64,000 nucleotides of DNA from Sphingobacteriales bacterium. GTDB lineage: Bacteria > Bacteroidota > Bacteroidia > Chitinophagales > UBA2359. Numbering within the stretch: position 1 is the stretch's first letter; each line of letters opens with the position of its first letter. Shown piece after piece: positions 8,755 through 17,355 of this stretch. The translations under genes were made by a program, and so were the position numbers. A model generated the notes under the pieces. It ran no database searches, was not told the DNA's origin, and saw nothing but the letters and a program-made list of their open reading frames with translations. The DNA lies in the NCBI GenBank assembly GCA_016718845.1, contig JADKCK010000008.1:1-64000 (forward strand). Reading direction: 5' to 3'.

Positions 8755-9846
8755 ATGACCAACGACAGAATAGACCTAATGATATACGGTGCAAACGGCT
8801 ACACAGGGCGTATTGTCACCGAAATGGCAGTACAGCGCGGTATGCGCCCTTTGCTATGCGGCAGAAACAGTTTGGAGATACAAACACTTGCCAGCAAATA
8901 CAACTTGCCACATTTGATTGTTGACCTAAATAACACCAACGAGCTAAACGATGCCGTATTATTGGCAGATGTAGTGCTGCATTGTGCGGGTCCGTTTATT
9001 AACACCTACGAGCCTTTATTAGAGGCTTGCTGCCGCAATCGCACCCACTATTTAGATATTACCGGCGAGATAGAGGTGTTTGAACGCATTGCCGCCGCCG
9101 ATGCACGCATTAAAGCGGCAGGTATTATGGCAATACCCGGCGCAGGTTTCGATGTAGTACCTACCGATTGCCTTGCAGCTCATCTGCACAAAAAACTACC
9201 CTCGGCAACCCATCTTACATTGGCTTTTGCGGGTTTAGGTGGTGGTATTTCGCATGGTACGGCATCTACCATGTGGCTAAATATGGGGCGCGGCGGAGCT
9301 GTGCGCCTAAATGGCAAAATAGTGCCTGTGCCCGATGCTCATAAAAAACGCAATATCGTTTTCGACCGCAAACCTGTACAGGCTATTACCATTCCGTGGG
9401 GCGATGTATCAACGGCTTATTATAGCACAGGCATACCCAATATTGAGGTGTATATGGCAGTTAACAACACCATGCTCAACATCATGAAAATATCCGACAA
9501 GATGAAATGGTTGGTAAGCAAACAGTTTTTCAAAAATATGGTGCAAAAAAACCTTATTGACCGCCTCGATGGACCATCGGAGAAAGACCGCAAAAAAGGC
9601 AAAAGTTTAGTGTGGGGCGAAGTAACCGACAACAAAGGCAACTCGGCATCGGCACGCCTTGTTACCCCCGAGGGTTACACACTTACCGCCCTAACTGCCC
9701 TTGCTGCCGTTGAACGTATTTTAAAAGGCGAGGTTAAACCGGGTTTCCAAACGCCATCAATGGCATTTGGTGCCGATTTTATTACCACCATACCCGGCGT
9801 AAAACGCGAAGATCTTAATCAACGAAACAACATTACCGTTAAATAA
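8755..9846 (+). CDS. Saccharopine dehydrogenase-like NAD(P)-binding oxidoreductase
   Basis: 363 residues. The N-terminal Rossmann motif IYGANGYTGRI (about 10-20) and LLCGRN are typical of the saccharopine-dehydrogenase-like / trans-acting enoyl reductase group, in which members reduce polyketide- or lipid-type substrates, or have no known substrate. CAGPFINTYEPLLEAC and HYLDITGE match the conserved core after the nucleotide-binding domain. It is not expected to be a lysine-pathway enzyme, because true saccharopine dehydrogenases have a different C-terminal domain. Its stop codon overlaps the next start by one base (taATG), so translation of the two genes is likely coupled. Confidence 0.82.
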   Translation: MTNDRIDLMIYGANGYTGRIVTEMAVQRGMRPLLCGRNSLEIQTLASKYNLPHLIVDLNNTNELNDAVLLADVVLHCAGPFINTYEPLLEACCRNRTHYLDITGEIEVFERIAAADARIKAAGIMAIPGAGFDVVPTDCLAAHLHKKLPSATHLTLAFAGLGGGISHGTASTMWLNMGRGGAVRLNGKIVPVPDAHKKRNIVFDRKPVQAITIPWGDVSTAYYSTGIPNIEVYMAVNNTMLNIMKISDKMKWLVSKQFFKNMVQKNLIDRLDGPSEKDRKKGKSLVWGEVTDNKGNSASARLVTPEGYTLTALTALAAVERILKGEVKPGFQTPSMAFGADFITTIPGVKREDLNQRNNITVK

Positions 9847-10292
9847 TGAGCTTTTGTATTGCACAAACTAAACAATGGTTTTTATTTTGTTGCCTATTTA
9901 TTGTACAAACAAATAACGCATTTGCACAGTCGGGAGGCACAAACCTTGCCGACACCACTAGCCTTGTTGTACAAGCCTTTGACCAACGACCATGGCTGTT
10001 TAGCTTGTCGTACAAATCGCCACAATGTCAAGCAAAACAGACTATTCAACCCGAGTTAATGGCTACTTTGCAACCTAAAATAGACAAAAGCCAAATCTGG
10101 AATTTTGAACGAAAAAGCCGTATTAAACACTATAACCGCCAAGCTCCTTTGTCGGGCAGACCCACCAATAAATCGCCGATAGCTTTTGTAGTGCAGCTAA
10201 CCGCAAAAATGCTCAACAACTTTATCCACCCTAACCAAAAACAAGCTTTGTTTAATGGACCCAAATTAAAGTTGTGGGGGGCTAAAAATTAG
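9846..10292 (+). CDS. Hypothetical secreted protein
   Basis: 148 residues with a probable signal peptide: a short polar start, the hydrophobic stretch WFLFCCLFIVQ, and a likely cut after AFA-Q near residue 28. The mature part is basic and Gln/Asn-rich without a recognised domain. The ATG at 9846 overlaps the stop of the upstream saccharopine-dehydrogenase-like gene by one base, and a strong terminator closes the pair at 10331-10371. This supports a two-gene transcription unit. The function is unknown; an alternative view is that it is a fast-evolving lineage-specific protein. Confidence 0.65.
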   Translation: MSFCIAQTKQWFLFCCLFIVQTNNAFAQSGGTNLADTTSLVVQAFDQRPWLFSLSYKSPQCQAKQTIQPELMATLQPKIDKSQIWNFERKSRIKHYNRQAPLSGRPTNKSPIAFVVQLTAKMLNNFIHPNQKQALFNGPKLKLWGAKN

Positions 10293-10330
10293 CTTGGCAA
10301 AACTATTCTCTAATCAAATAATTTAGCTAA

Positions 10331-10371
10331 AAAAGTGGCTGCCTCGTATTTACAAGGCAGCCACTTTTTTG
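10331..10371 (+). terminator. Intrinsic terminator (near-identical to the one at 61447)
   Basis: AAAAGTGGCTGCCT pairs perfectly with AGGCAGCCACTTTT around a short loop, followed by a T tract. It separates the plus-strand gene ending at 10292 from the minus-strand SDR gene ending at 10392 and can serve both. Almost the same hairpin occurs at 61447-61488. Confidence 0.9.
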
Positions 10372-10391
10372 TGTTGATGATGATGTAAACC

Positions 10392-11243
10392 CTAACTAAC
10401 AGGTTTCTTTTTATCAGGCACAGCCACATCTTTGGGTCTGCCCTTAAACTCGCTCATCGAGTCGTAGATATTAAAAACTTTACTTGCCAAATAATCGAAG
10501 GCACGGGCAGGTAACAAACCACGCAGGGCAGGTAAGGTGCGCACGATAGGTGGTTCCATAACCATAATTTCGTCTTTTTCTACTGCCTCTATAATTCGGT
10601 TACTGATGTATTCGGGCTCTAAGATGGGGGTAAGTAATGGTGCTTTTGCTCCCTCGAACATGCCTGTGTTGATGTAGCTTGGGCAAATGGTGGTTACATT
10701 TACGCCCGAGTGCGCTTGGTCTTGCTCGATGCGCAACGACTCGGACCAACCTAATACGGCGTATTTACTTGCCACATACACCGACATATTGGGGTTAGGC
10801 ATTAAACCCGTAGCCGATGCAATATTGATGATATGCCCACGGTGCATTTGTAACATACCCGGCAAAAAGGCATGTGCTACGTGCATTACGCCTAGTACAT
10901 TAATGCCAATAGTTTTTTCTATGTCTCGGGTAGTGTGTTGTTCAAATTTTTTGCCTACCACAATGCCGGCATTGTTAAACAAAATATCTACAGTGCCAAT
11001 CTCTGCCAATATTTCGGCGGCGGTAGTTTTTATGTCGTTTAGGTCCGATACATCTACCACATACGAATGTACTTCGTAGCCTTTTTTGGTTAAATCGGTG
11101 GTAACTTGCTGCAAAAGGGTTTCGTTTATGTCCCAGATAATTAGCTTAGATGCTCCTTTTTTCAAGCATTTTTCGCCAATTAATTTGCCAATGCCGTTTG
11201 CACCGCCTGTTACTAATACGGTTTTGTTTTTTATTTTTGTCAT
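10392..11243 (-). CDS. SDR-family NAD(P)-dependent oxidoreductase
   Basis: 283 residues with all classical short-chain dehydrogenase motifs: TGGANGIG (12-19) for the cofactor, NNAG (90-93), catalytic Ser143, and YVASK with Tyr156 and Lys160. D38 after the second strand (IIWDIN) suggests NAD rather than NADP (inference). The overall pattern, with a long C-terminal tail (LPARAFDYLASKVFNIYDSM), resembles retinol/steroid-type SDRs (SDR16C-like) acting on lipophilic alcohols or ketones. It begins three bases after the stop of the upstream T9SS gene (11247), so the two may be co-transcribed although their roles look unrelated. The substrate cannot be assigned. Confidence 0.88.
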   Translation of the reverse strand: MTKIKNKTVLVTGGANGIGKLIGEKCLKKGASKLIIWDINETLLQQVTTDLTKKGYEVHSYVVDVSDLNDIKTTAAEILAEIGTVDILFNNAGIVVGKKFEQHTTRDIEKTIGINVLGVMHVAHAFLPGMLQMHRGHIINIASATGLMPNPNMSVYVASKYAVLGWSESLRIEQDQAHSGVNVTTICPSYINTGMFEGAKAPLLTPILEPEYISNRIIEAVEKDEIMVMEPPIVRTLPALRGLLPARAFDYLASKVFNIYDSMSEFKGRPKDVAVPDKKKPVS

Positions 11244-11246
11244 GGT

Positions 11247-12698
11247 TTAAAATTTTGCGAAAGTTCGGTATAATATGCCATTTGGCAAAACAATTTGGCA
11301 ATAATAAACGCCTACAGGTAAATTTTGTACCGATAGGGTAGGAGAGTGGCTGTTGGGCATTTCGGAAATCATAGTTCTGCCATCTATGTCTACAACAGTT
11401 AATTGCTTAATTTGTTGCGAGCCGCTGTTTTCGATATGCACAAAATTAGTGGCAGGGTTGGGATACAAGCTAATTTTACTGCCGTATACTTCTTCGATGC
11501 CTTCGCAACCCCAAGGATTAGGTTCACTAGTAGCAGAGCAACCGTAACTATCAACGGCAACTACCTGCATGAAAGTAAAATAACATTGGGAGCAATCATC
11601 AATATAAACACTATCGTTGTCGATACCTATTATTGGCTCAAATAAGGAGGTATCATAATCACCATAATACCAATCAAAATGTTCGTACTCGCTACCATTT
11701 ACCACATAGCAATAATCGCCACAAAATACAGCATCAACAATTGGTACTGGTGTATTAGCTTGTATAACGGGTATCTCAACACCCAATGAGGTTGGAAATC
11801 CGCAATTATCGGTACCCAAAGCGGTGTAATTGCCGGCGGTGGTTACTTTTAGGGTATCATCGGTGGCACCGGGTATTGGGCTGCCGTTGTTGTACCATTG
11901 TGGGTTAGCCATGCTGTACATAATTAGCAGTAGGGTATCGGTATTACACAAAATGGTGTTGCCATTGGCATCAATTGTAAAGCTACCTGCACTTTGCGCA
12001 AATGGTGGCAAGCCAATAATTTGGTCGATGAGTACCTCGTTAGCCATTAGCACACAAGTATCTTGTGTTACCTCAACGCTAAAATAGTACAACAAATCAT
12101 CGTTGGCGGTTACGGTATAGCTGGCAGCTATGGCTCCTGCAATAGCTTGCGGTGTGCTACCCGACGGAAAATAAGGGCGTTTGTACCATTGATAGCTATT
12201 GTAGGTATCAGGTACGCTTAATACGCTTGTTTGGTTGGGACATAAAATAACATCGCCACTAATAATAGGCAATGGCAAATCGGCACAGTTTATAGCTACT
12301 GGCACAAAGTAAGAATTGTATCCTGCCCCGTCGTTGATAATGAGCATGGTGTCGGACACAATAAAGCTACGTGGTGGCTCTTGGTCGGGGAAATCTAGCA
12401 TCCATAACAAAGCATTTGTGTCGTAAAAAACAAACACTTTGCCCTCGTTGCCAATTATGCCATCGGTAATTATTTTGGCGTTTAGGCTGTCTTCGCCAAT
12501 ATCGCTGGCATCTTGCCACATAACAAACAGTTGTTCGTTAAAGGGGGCATCGGCAATATTGGTGCTGTCACCCATGCCATTAGATACGGCTAAAAACGAC
12601 CAAGTACCCAACAGTTGCTCAATAAGTTGTTGGGGTGTTTGGGCTTGTAGTGTTATGCTACAAAATACAAAACAAAAAAGAAAGAAAAGGGTTTTCAT
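11247..12698 (-). CDS. Secreted protein with T9SS type A sorting domain
   Basis: 483 residues from the ATG at 12698 (an in-frame TTG lies two codons upstream). The signal peptide is MKTLFFLFCFVFCSITLQAQ, with a cut after LQAQ. Residues 25-140 resemble the lipocalin-like N-terminal module that begins LLGTWSF. Next come Ig-like modules with paired Cys and Trp (CPNQTSVLSV ... YQWYK; CNTDTLLLI ... PQWYNNG). The C-terminal 80 residues are a type A T9SS sorting domain: ISLYPNPATNFVHIE, then VVDIDGRTM, LPVGVYYCQI and a terminal basic-aromatic tail. The protein is therefore exported to the cell surface or medium. No catalytic site is visible; binding or surface display is inferred. Confidence 0.85.
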   Translation of the reverse strand: MKTLFFLFCFVFCSITLQAQTPQQLIEQLLGTWSFLAVSNGMGDSTNIADAPFNEQLFVMWQDASDIGEDSLNAKIITDGIIGNEGKVFVFYDTNALLWMLDFPDQEPPRSFIVSDTMLIINDGAGYNSYFVPVAINCADLPLPIISGDVILCPNQTSVLSVPDTYNSYQWYKRPYFPSGSTPQAIAGAIAASYTVTANDDLLYYFSVEVTQDTCVLMANEVLIDQIIGLPPFAQSAGSFTIDANGNTILCNTDTLLLIMYSMANPQWYNNGSPIPGATDDTLKVTTAGNYTALGTDNCGFPTSLGVEIPVIQANTPVPIVDAVFCGDYCYVVNGSEYEHFDWYYGDYDTSLFEPIIGIDNDSVYIDDCSQCYFTFMQVVAVDSYGCSATSEPNPWGCEGIEEVYGSKISLYPNPATNFVHIENSGSQQIKQLTVVDIDGRTMISEMPNSHSPTLSVQNLPVGVYYCQIVLPNGILYRTFAKF

Positions 12699-12826
12699 GG
12701 GCAATATAGAGGTTTTGGGTTATTGTATAGGCTTTAGGCTGTTTGTTACAAAAGGTAGTATCTAAAACTTGGTTTGTTATTGTATTATTACAGCGGATAG
12801 CGGACAGCCAACAGCCTGTAACTAAC

Positions 12827-13426
12827 TTACTTCTGCGGTGCGCCATAACAGTATCTACATGCGCGTCGGTTTAGGGCTTTGGCTTCTGACAGGGTGATGG
12901 TTTTAACTTCGGCTCTACAAGCCTCTAAACCTTTGCATTTGTGGTCGTGATAAACGGTGGCGGCGGCACTTGTACAAACAAGCACAGAATTGGTATCAGC
13001 ATTGGCATTGCTATTGCTATTGTTGTTATCAACAAGCCTTGGGGCAACTAAAACTTTTGTTTCTTCTGTTGTTTGTTGCTTGGTATAGGTGCTGTTGTTA
13101 GTACCAACAACTACTGTTTCTAGGGCAATGCCATCGCCCAAAAACACGTCTACTACTTCTTTGCCTGTAACGTCTATCTCTTGAGGTTTGTTGCCCTCTG
13201 TTTTTATTACCAAAATGTGCTCTTTGGGTAGCAACTTTATGCTAAATTTGCCGTCGAGGTTGGTAATAGTACCGGTTGATTTACCTTTGGCAATAACTTG
13301 CGCACCAACAACAGGACGATTATCGATTGCCGATTTAATGGTGCCTTCTAGTTTTTGCTGGGCAATTGTTTGTAGACTTAATGCCATGCAAAAAATAAAA
13401 GCGAAAAGAAATGGGGTAGTTTTCAT
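12827..13426 (-). CDS. Carboxypeptidase-regulatory-like domain protein with Cys/His-rich C-terminus
   Basis: 199 residues. A signal peptide (MKTTPFLFAFIFCMALSLQTIAQ) is followed by a CarboxypepD_reg-like beta-sandwich (about 25-105: LEGTIKSAIDNRPVVGAQV, then TNLDGKFSIKL), as found in Bacteroidota envelope proteins. A low-complexity Asn/Ser linker follows. The last 50 residues form a distinct Cys/His module: VLVCTSAAATVYHDHKC, GLEACRAEV, RRACRYCYG. In Bacteroidota this YHxxxCxGLxxC pattern ends many small secreted or DNA-binding-associated proteins and probably binds a metal (inference). The ATG at 13426 directly precedes the signal peptide. The role is unknown. Confidence 0.75.
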   Translation of the reverse strand: MKTTPFLFAFIFCMALSLQTIAQQKLEGTIKSAIDNRPVVGAQVIAKGKSTGTITNLDGKFSIKLLPKEHILVIKTEGNKPQEIDVTGKEVVDVFLGDGIALETVVVGTNNSTYTKQQTTEETKVLVAPRLVDNNNSNSNANADTNSVLVCTSAAATVYHDHKCKGLEACRAEVKTITLSEAKALNRRACRYCYGAPQK

Positions 13427-13706
13427 GATGAATTGTTTTTTTGGGGAAATTATTGGGAATATTTGTAAGCAAATACGACGGAAAGTTACAAATTATTTTG
13501 CAAGACACCATCATTGTGTCAAAGAAAAATAAAGCCTACATTAAATATTGGGCAATTAGGGGGCAACAAAAAAACATTTGAACATTATTTGGTTTTGTAA
13601 GTATTTATCTAATAAGTACTTGCGAGCAGTAATAGTTATTATTTGATTGATATTGGCTAATTCATCTTGACAATATCTTGCTGATACTTGGCGGTTAAAA
13701 AATTGG

Positions 13707-15764
13707 TTAATCTAGCACCAATAGCTTTAAATCTTTACCAAAACCAATGTTGCTTGGTGTTACCCATTTTTCGTTGAGTAACACTTGGGTGGCATTGGTT
13801 TTTAGGGCTATCAATACGCGCGGTTTGTAGGGTAAATTGGGATAAAAGGCAACAGATATGCGTTGTTGGCTATGTATTGTTATGTTTTGCACCTCCGAAC
13901 CAGCAAATAAATGCCCGTTAATGCTGCCTACCACCGAAATTGGTTTTGATACATCAATCAACAAAAAACAAACGGTTTGGTAGGGTTGTAGTTGTATCCA
14001 TGTGCCGCTAAGTTCAAAGGTTTGGGTTTGGGTGTTAAAAAACAAATCGCTGTTTTTTAGCTCAACAGGTTGCACATAGGCGGTGTGGTTGCTAAATGCT
14101 TGGTATTGTAGGTTGTTTATGCTAAATGCAATATGGTACACTGCCCTGTTTTTTATTTGCGTGGTGTGGTGTATTTGTTTGCTTAGTAGCGGAAACTGCG
14201 ATTTATATAGCTGCATAGTTTGGGCATCGTATAGGGCAATGTTGTCGGATATAAACTGTACCGAGCCAAACAATTGGTTGATGAAAAATAGGGTAAAACG
14301 CTGTTCGGGGTTTAAAAAGTTTTTTTCTTTTCGCAAGATAGCCACATCGGGGTCGTTGCCCCATACCAAGCCATTTAGCGGTTGCCTAAAAATGGTGTTT
14401 TGTAGCGCATTAACGGTTGATACCCGCTCGCGACTTTTTAGTTTTTGTAGAGCCCCCATTTCCCAATCTAAATGCACATCGGCACCAATGCGGCAATAAT
14501 CTACCTGCCCAATGGCACTACCTAATGGCACACCGCAACCCAACAACAGTTTGTTTGGGGTGTGTTTGCGTAGCCATTGCATTGCCTCGAACATTACTTC
14601 GCCGCGTGTTTTGTTGGGCGGCGGTTGTAGGGCAACGGCATACAAAAAATCAACTTTAAGCAAGTCAAAACCCCATACGTTTAAAAGCGTATGCAGTACC
14701 GTTTTTAGATATGCCCGTACTTCGGGATTATAAAAATCGAGTACGTAGATGCTGCTTTGCCACATAATGTTGTAGCCTGCTGTTATAGCTTCGCCTTTGG
14801 CGTTGTGCAGTAGCCAATTTGGGTGATAACGATAAATAGCCGATTGTTTTTGGCACACAAACGGAGCTAACCACAAACCTGCTTTTAGCCCTGCTTGTTT
14901 TATTTGCTGTGCCAAGTAGTGCATACCTGCTGGAAACTTGTGGTTAAATTGTGTCCAATCGCCCACAAAAGTTTGCCAACCGTCGTCAATCTGAAACACA
15001 TCGATAGGTATGTTTTGTTGCACAAAGTTTTGCAAATTGTGGGTAATAATTTTTTGGCTGATGGCGGTATAGTAGTTGTACCAAGTAGTAAAACCGCTAA
15101 TTTGTGGGGCAGTTTGGGCAAGCGTATGGTGGGTGTTAGTCGGCAAATTGGCTTTAAACTGTTGGGTATAGCTTTGCCAAATGTGTTGTTCGGAGCCTTG
15201 TATCATCACCACATCGAGGGCAACAAAAGATTTATGGGGTTTTAGGTGTTTGCCTTTTAGGTCTTTTTTAAACAAAACGGTGTTATTTGGCACCTTAAAC
15301 TGCACAAGGGTATAGCCACTTTGCTCGTTGATAGAGCCAAACAAAAACTGCTGTTGAGGGCTGCGTTGGGCAATGCCGTATGTCCAGCCGTGTAAAATGC
15401 CTTGTTTTTCGGGATAATCGTATAGGGCATAATCGCCCATAGGTGCGGCAATATAGGTTAATAAGGGGTGAATGGCTAATTGGGTGTCGGTGGTGCTAAA
15501 CACCTTGGTATTTGTCCAGGATTGAAAGCCATTGCACAACAAGCCATCGGTGGGCATAAATGCAAAGGCAAGCTCAAGTTGGCACTTGTAGAGGCTTATT
15601 TTTTGGGTGGCTTGTAAAACAATACGGCAATGTTGCCCGCTTAATTGGCAATGCACCTGCAAACCTTGTAGGTTGTGCGTGCCTGTGGTAGGCACAAACA
15701 ATGCTTTTATGGTTTGTTTGCTTTTGCTGCAACGATACTGCAACGATAAATTTAAGGTTAGCAA
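13707..15764 (-). CDS. Alpha-galactosidase, glycoside hydrolase family 36
   Basis: 685 residues, the typical length of a GH36 enzyme with an N-terminal beta-sandwich, a central TIM barrel and a C-terminal sandwich. FQIDDGWQ (257-264) is the classic barrel signature. The nucleophile is Asp372 in LLKVDFLY and the acid/base Asp429 in CRIGADVHLDWE; NDPDV follows later. The reaction is hydrolysis of terminal alpha-1,6-galactosides such as melibiose or raffinose. No signal peptide is visible, so the enzyme is probably cytoplasmic. The frame opens at a TTG (15764) and no in-frame ATG precedes it, so the start is uncertain. No sugar transporter or sugar-specific regulator is adjacent. Confidence 0.9.
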   Translation of the reverse strand: MLTLNLSLQYRCSKSKQTIKALFVPTTGTHNLQGLQVHCQLSGQHCRIVLQATQKISLYKCQLELAFAFMPTDGLLCNGFQSWTNTKVFSTTDTQLAIHPLLTYIAAPMGDYALYDYPEKQGILHGWTYGIAQRSPQQQFLFGSINEQSGYTLVQFKVPNNTVLFKKDLKGKHLKPHKSFVALDVVMIQGSEQHIWQSYTQQFKANLPTNTHHTLAQTAPQISGFTTWYNYYTAISQKIITHNLQNFVQQNIPIDVFQIDDGWQTFVGDWTQFNHKFPAGMHYLAQQIKQAGLKAGLWLAPFVCQKQSAIYRYHPNWLLHNAKGEAITAGYNIMWQSSIYVLDFYNPEVRAYLKTVLHTLLNVWGFDLLKVDFLYAVALQPPPNKTRGEVMFEAMQWLRKHTPNKLLLGCGVPLGSAIGQVDYCRIGADVHLDWEMGALQKLKSRERVSTVNALQNTIFRQPLNGLVWGNDPDVAILRKEKNFLNPEQRFTLFFINQLFGSVQFISDNIALYDAQTMQLYKSQFPLLSKQIHHTTQIKNRAVYHIAFSINNLQYQAFSNHTAYVQPVELKNSDLFFNTQTQTFELSGTWIQLQPYQTVCFLLIDVSKPISVVGSINGHLFAGSEVQNITIHSQQRISVAFYPNLPYKPRVLIALKTNATQVLLNEKWVTPSNIGFGKDLKLLVLD

Positions 15765-15817
15765 GATTTGGAAGATTAATGATGTTTAATAAAGGCTTTC
15801 GGCTTTGGGCTTATGGG

Positions 15818-16225
15818 CTACCAAACAAGCTCTTCGATTGAGAAAAACATTCTGTCCACGGTGCTTTGGTGCGATTGTAGGTATTTTTTGATAGGTAACG
15901 GAACATCTTGTTTAATTTGCTGCATAAAAACCTTGTCGGAGGGCATTTTTTGCAATACGGCTTTGCCCGATACAGGTGAATCGCTGCGAATGCTTACGCA
16001 GTTGTATGTACCTACTAAACAGTTAAGCTTTTGCAGGTTGCAGCCCTTAGATGCGTGTAAAATGAGCAATGATATTTGCGGGGCATGTGTTTGTACATAC
16101 AAATTATTGTCTATGTGTGTGACGATAGCAGGGGCTGGCTTATAAACAATCTGTTCTTTTGAGGGGTCGTAAAATGATAGTTGAGCTTGTTTAAAATCGG
16201 GCGAAACCTCCCAGCGGGCTTGCAT
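15818..16225 (-). CDS. Hypothetical protein, C-terminal part of a frameshifted gene
   Basis: The frame reads MQARWEVSPDFKQAQLSFYD at its first ATG, but coding character continues upstream without one: the same frame gives GFIYLYYYYSNKSHQI immediately before. This joins smoothly to the N-terminal fragment 16191-16439 if one G is removed from the run at 16272-16277 (plus strand cccgcc). The restored product would be about 206 residues with no recognised domain. The C-terminal half contains a mixed alpha/beta region (KAVLQKMPSDKVFMQQIK). The gene lies 53 bases downstream of the GH36 gene start, on the same strand. Function unknown. Confidence 0.55.
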   Translation of the reverse strand: MQARWEVSPDFKQAQLSFYDPSKEQIVYKPAPAIVTHIDNNLYVQTHAPQISLLILHASKGCNLQKLNCLVGTYNCVSIRSDSPVSGKAVLQKMPSDKVFMQQIKQDVPLPIKKYLQSHQSTVDRMFFSIEELVW

Positions 16226-16439
16226 TATTTGGTGGCTTTTGTTGCTGTAATAGTAGTAAAGGTAAATAAAACCCGCCGAACTCCCGCTCGTAGCGTAGTT
16301 TACTAAGCGACGAAAGTTGTAGTTGTTGCTTTATTTTTTGGGCGGACATGTTTTGCTCGGTTTTAAGGTACTTTAATAACTCGTCGAGTAATGCCCTAAG
16401 TTGTAATAGGGGTAGGTTGTACCAATTGTTAGTCGCCAT
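16191..16439 (-). CDS. Hypothetical protein, N-terminal part of a frameshifted gene
   Basis: The start is taken as the ATG at 16439 (MATNNWYNLPLLQLRALLDEL). A TATCTTTG promoter box on the minus strand at 16485-16492 places transcription just upstream and excludes the longer frame that begins inside it. The first 55 residues form amphipathic helices (LLDELLKYLKTEQNMSAQKIKQQL). After LRYEREFGG the frame turns into a Leu/Gln-rich string (PLLLLQQQKPPNNA), which looks like out-of-frame translation. Reading on in the frame of the 15818 fragment restores a plausible protein. Confidence 0.5.
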   Translation of the reverse strand: MATNNWYNLPLLQLRALLDELLKYLKTEQNMSAQKIKQQLQLSSLSKLRYEREFGGFYLPLLLLQQQKPPNNASPLGGFARF

Positions 16440-16484
16440 AATAAAGGTAAAAAATAAGATAAATAATTGGGCTAAAAACAAGTG

Positions 16485-16492
16485 CAAAGATA
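16485..16492 (-). promoter_or_regulatory. Minus-strand -7 element (TATCTTTG) for the 16.4 kb gene
   Basis: CAAAGATA on the plus strand is TATCTTTG on the minus strand, a perfect TAnnTTTG box 46 bases upstream of the ATG at 16439. Confidence 0.5.
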
Positions 16493-16571
16493 AAGCAAAT
16501 TAATTGGTTTTGCAGATTTTTGGGGAAAGTTTTGGAACAGAAAAAATTTCCCAAAAGTTTTCTGTTTATTA

Positions 16572-16604
16572 TTTGTAGAATTGTAGATAGGCAAGTTATC
16601 TTTG
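16572..16604 (+). promoter_or_regulatory. Plus-strand promoter TTTG-N21-TATCTTTG
   Basis: TTTG at 16572-16575 and TATCTTTG at 16597-16604 are 21 bases apart, matching the Bacteroidota promoter consensus. It would drive a transcript of about 320 bases ending at the perfect hairpin at 16893-16932. Confidence 0.6.
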
Positions 16605-16663
16605 CAACAAAATCACAAGCTATAATAAAAACATTGTACAAAACCGAACAAAAGAAATGCTAA

Positions 16664-16867
16664 TTGGGTTATACAGAATTTGTGTTTAGCTATGATTTCA
16701 ATGTGGGCGGTTTAAGTCATGCTAATACAAATGGTGTTTTGGAACTGTCAATCCTATGTGGTTTCAACGACGGTATTATTGAGTTATTTAAGAATGGTAA
16801 GCCCAATTCCAAATATAGGACTAAAAAATGTCCTTCTTGGGGTGAAAATGCTTCTGCTCGGACATAA
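16664..16867 (+). CDS. Possible small protein or gene remnant between a promoter and a hairpin
   Basis: A 67-codon frame beginning with TTG (GYTEFVFSYDFNVGGLSHAN ...). It lies between a good promoter (16572-16604) and an 18-bp perfect hairpin (16893-16932), so the region is probably transcribed. The only nearby ATG, at 16657, is in another frame and stops after ten codons. No family is recognised. It could be a small protein with a TTG start, the rest of a decayed gene, or a non-coding RNA with a chance frame. Low confidence as a protein. Confidence 0.3.
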   Translation: MGYTEFVFSYDFNVGGLSHANTNGVLELSILCGFNDGIIELFKNGKPNSKYRTKKCPSWGENASART

Positions 16868-16892
16868 AAAAATACAATATTAGTATATATAA

Positions 16893-16932
16893 CCAAACAG
16901 CGGCATGTCTAAAAAAGACATGCCGCTGTTTG
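16893..16932. terminator. 18-bp perfect inverted repeat, terminator-like
   Basis: CCAAACAGCGGCATGTCT (16893-16910) and its exact complement (16915-16932) are separated by AAAA. There is no T tract after the stem on either strand, so it is a very stable hairpin rather than a standard terminator. It sits between the small plus-strand unit and the convergent toxin gene. Confidence 0.6.
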
Positions 16933-16962
16933 GGAGCGTAATAGGATAGGAGAGGAGCCAGC

Positions 16963-17355
16963 CTAAATTTTTGCAATTTTTAAGCCTTCTATCAGCTCGT
17001 AATGGGCGCGGTTTAGTGTCATGATGGGTAAATCGTTTACAACGGCGGTGGCGGCAATTAAAATGTCGCGCAGCTCAATGGGTTTTTGTTGCCGTTTTAA
17101 ATACTGAAAAATTTTGGCAGCATTAAGTGCCACATCGTCGGTTAAGGGCAATACCAAAAGCTCTTTGGTTAATACCTGTACATCACGCAATTTTTCGCGC
17201 GTGGTGGCTGCCATATATAACTCGTATAGGGTTATAGCCGATATGGTTAACACACCTTCTCCTGATACCGATTGTAACAATGTTTGCGACTTGTCGGCAG
17301 CTCCTAGGTATTCTAAAAATACCCCCGTATCAACTACCATTTTTCTATCTGCCAT
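16963..17355 (-). CDS. PIN-domain ribonuclease toxin, VapC-like
   Basis: 130 residues with the PIN-domain acidic site: Asp9 in VVDTGVFLEYL, Glu45 in ITLYELYMA and Asp97 in IELRDILIAATA, plus MTLNRAHY near the end in place of the usual TxNxxDF. VapC toxins are Mg-dependent RNases, commonly cutting tRNA or rRNA, and are held inactive by a VapB partner. The gene overlaps the upstream antitoxin-like gene by 22 bases, which is typical of toxin-antitoxin pairs. The reading frame and active site look intact, so the pair is probably functional. Confidence 0.85.
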   Translation of the reverse strand: MADRKMVVDTGVFLEYLGAADKSQTLLQSVSGEGVLTISAITLYELYMAATTREKLRDVQVLTKELLVLPLTDDVALNAAKIFQYLKRQQKPIELRDILIAATAVVNDLPIMTLNRAHYELIEGLKIAKI

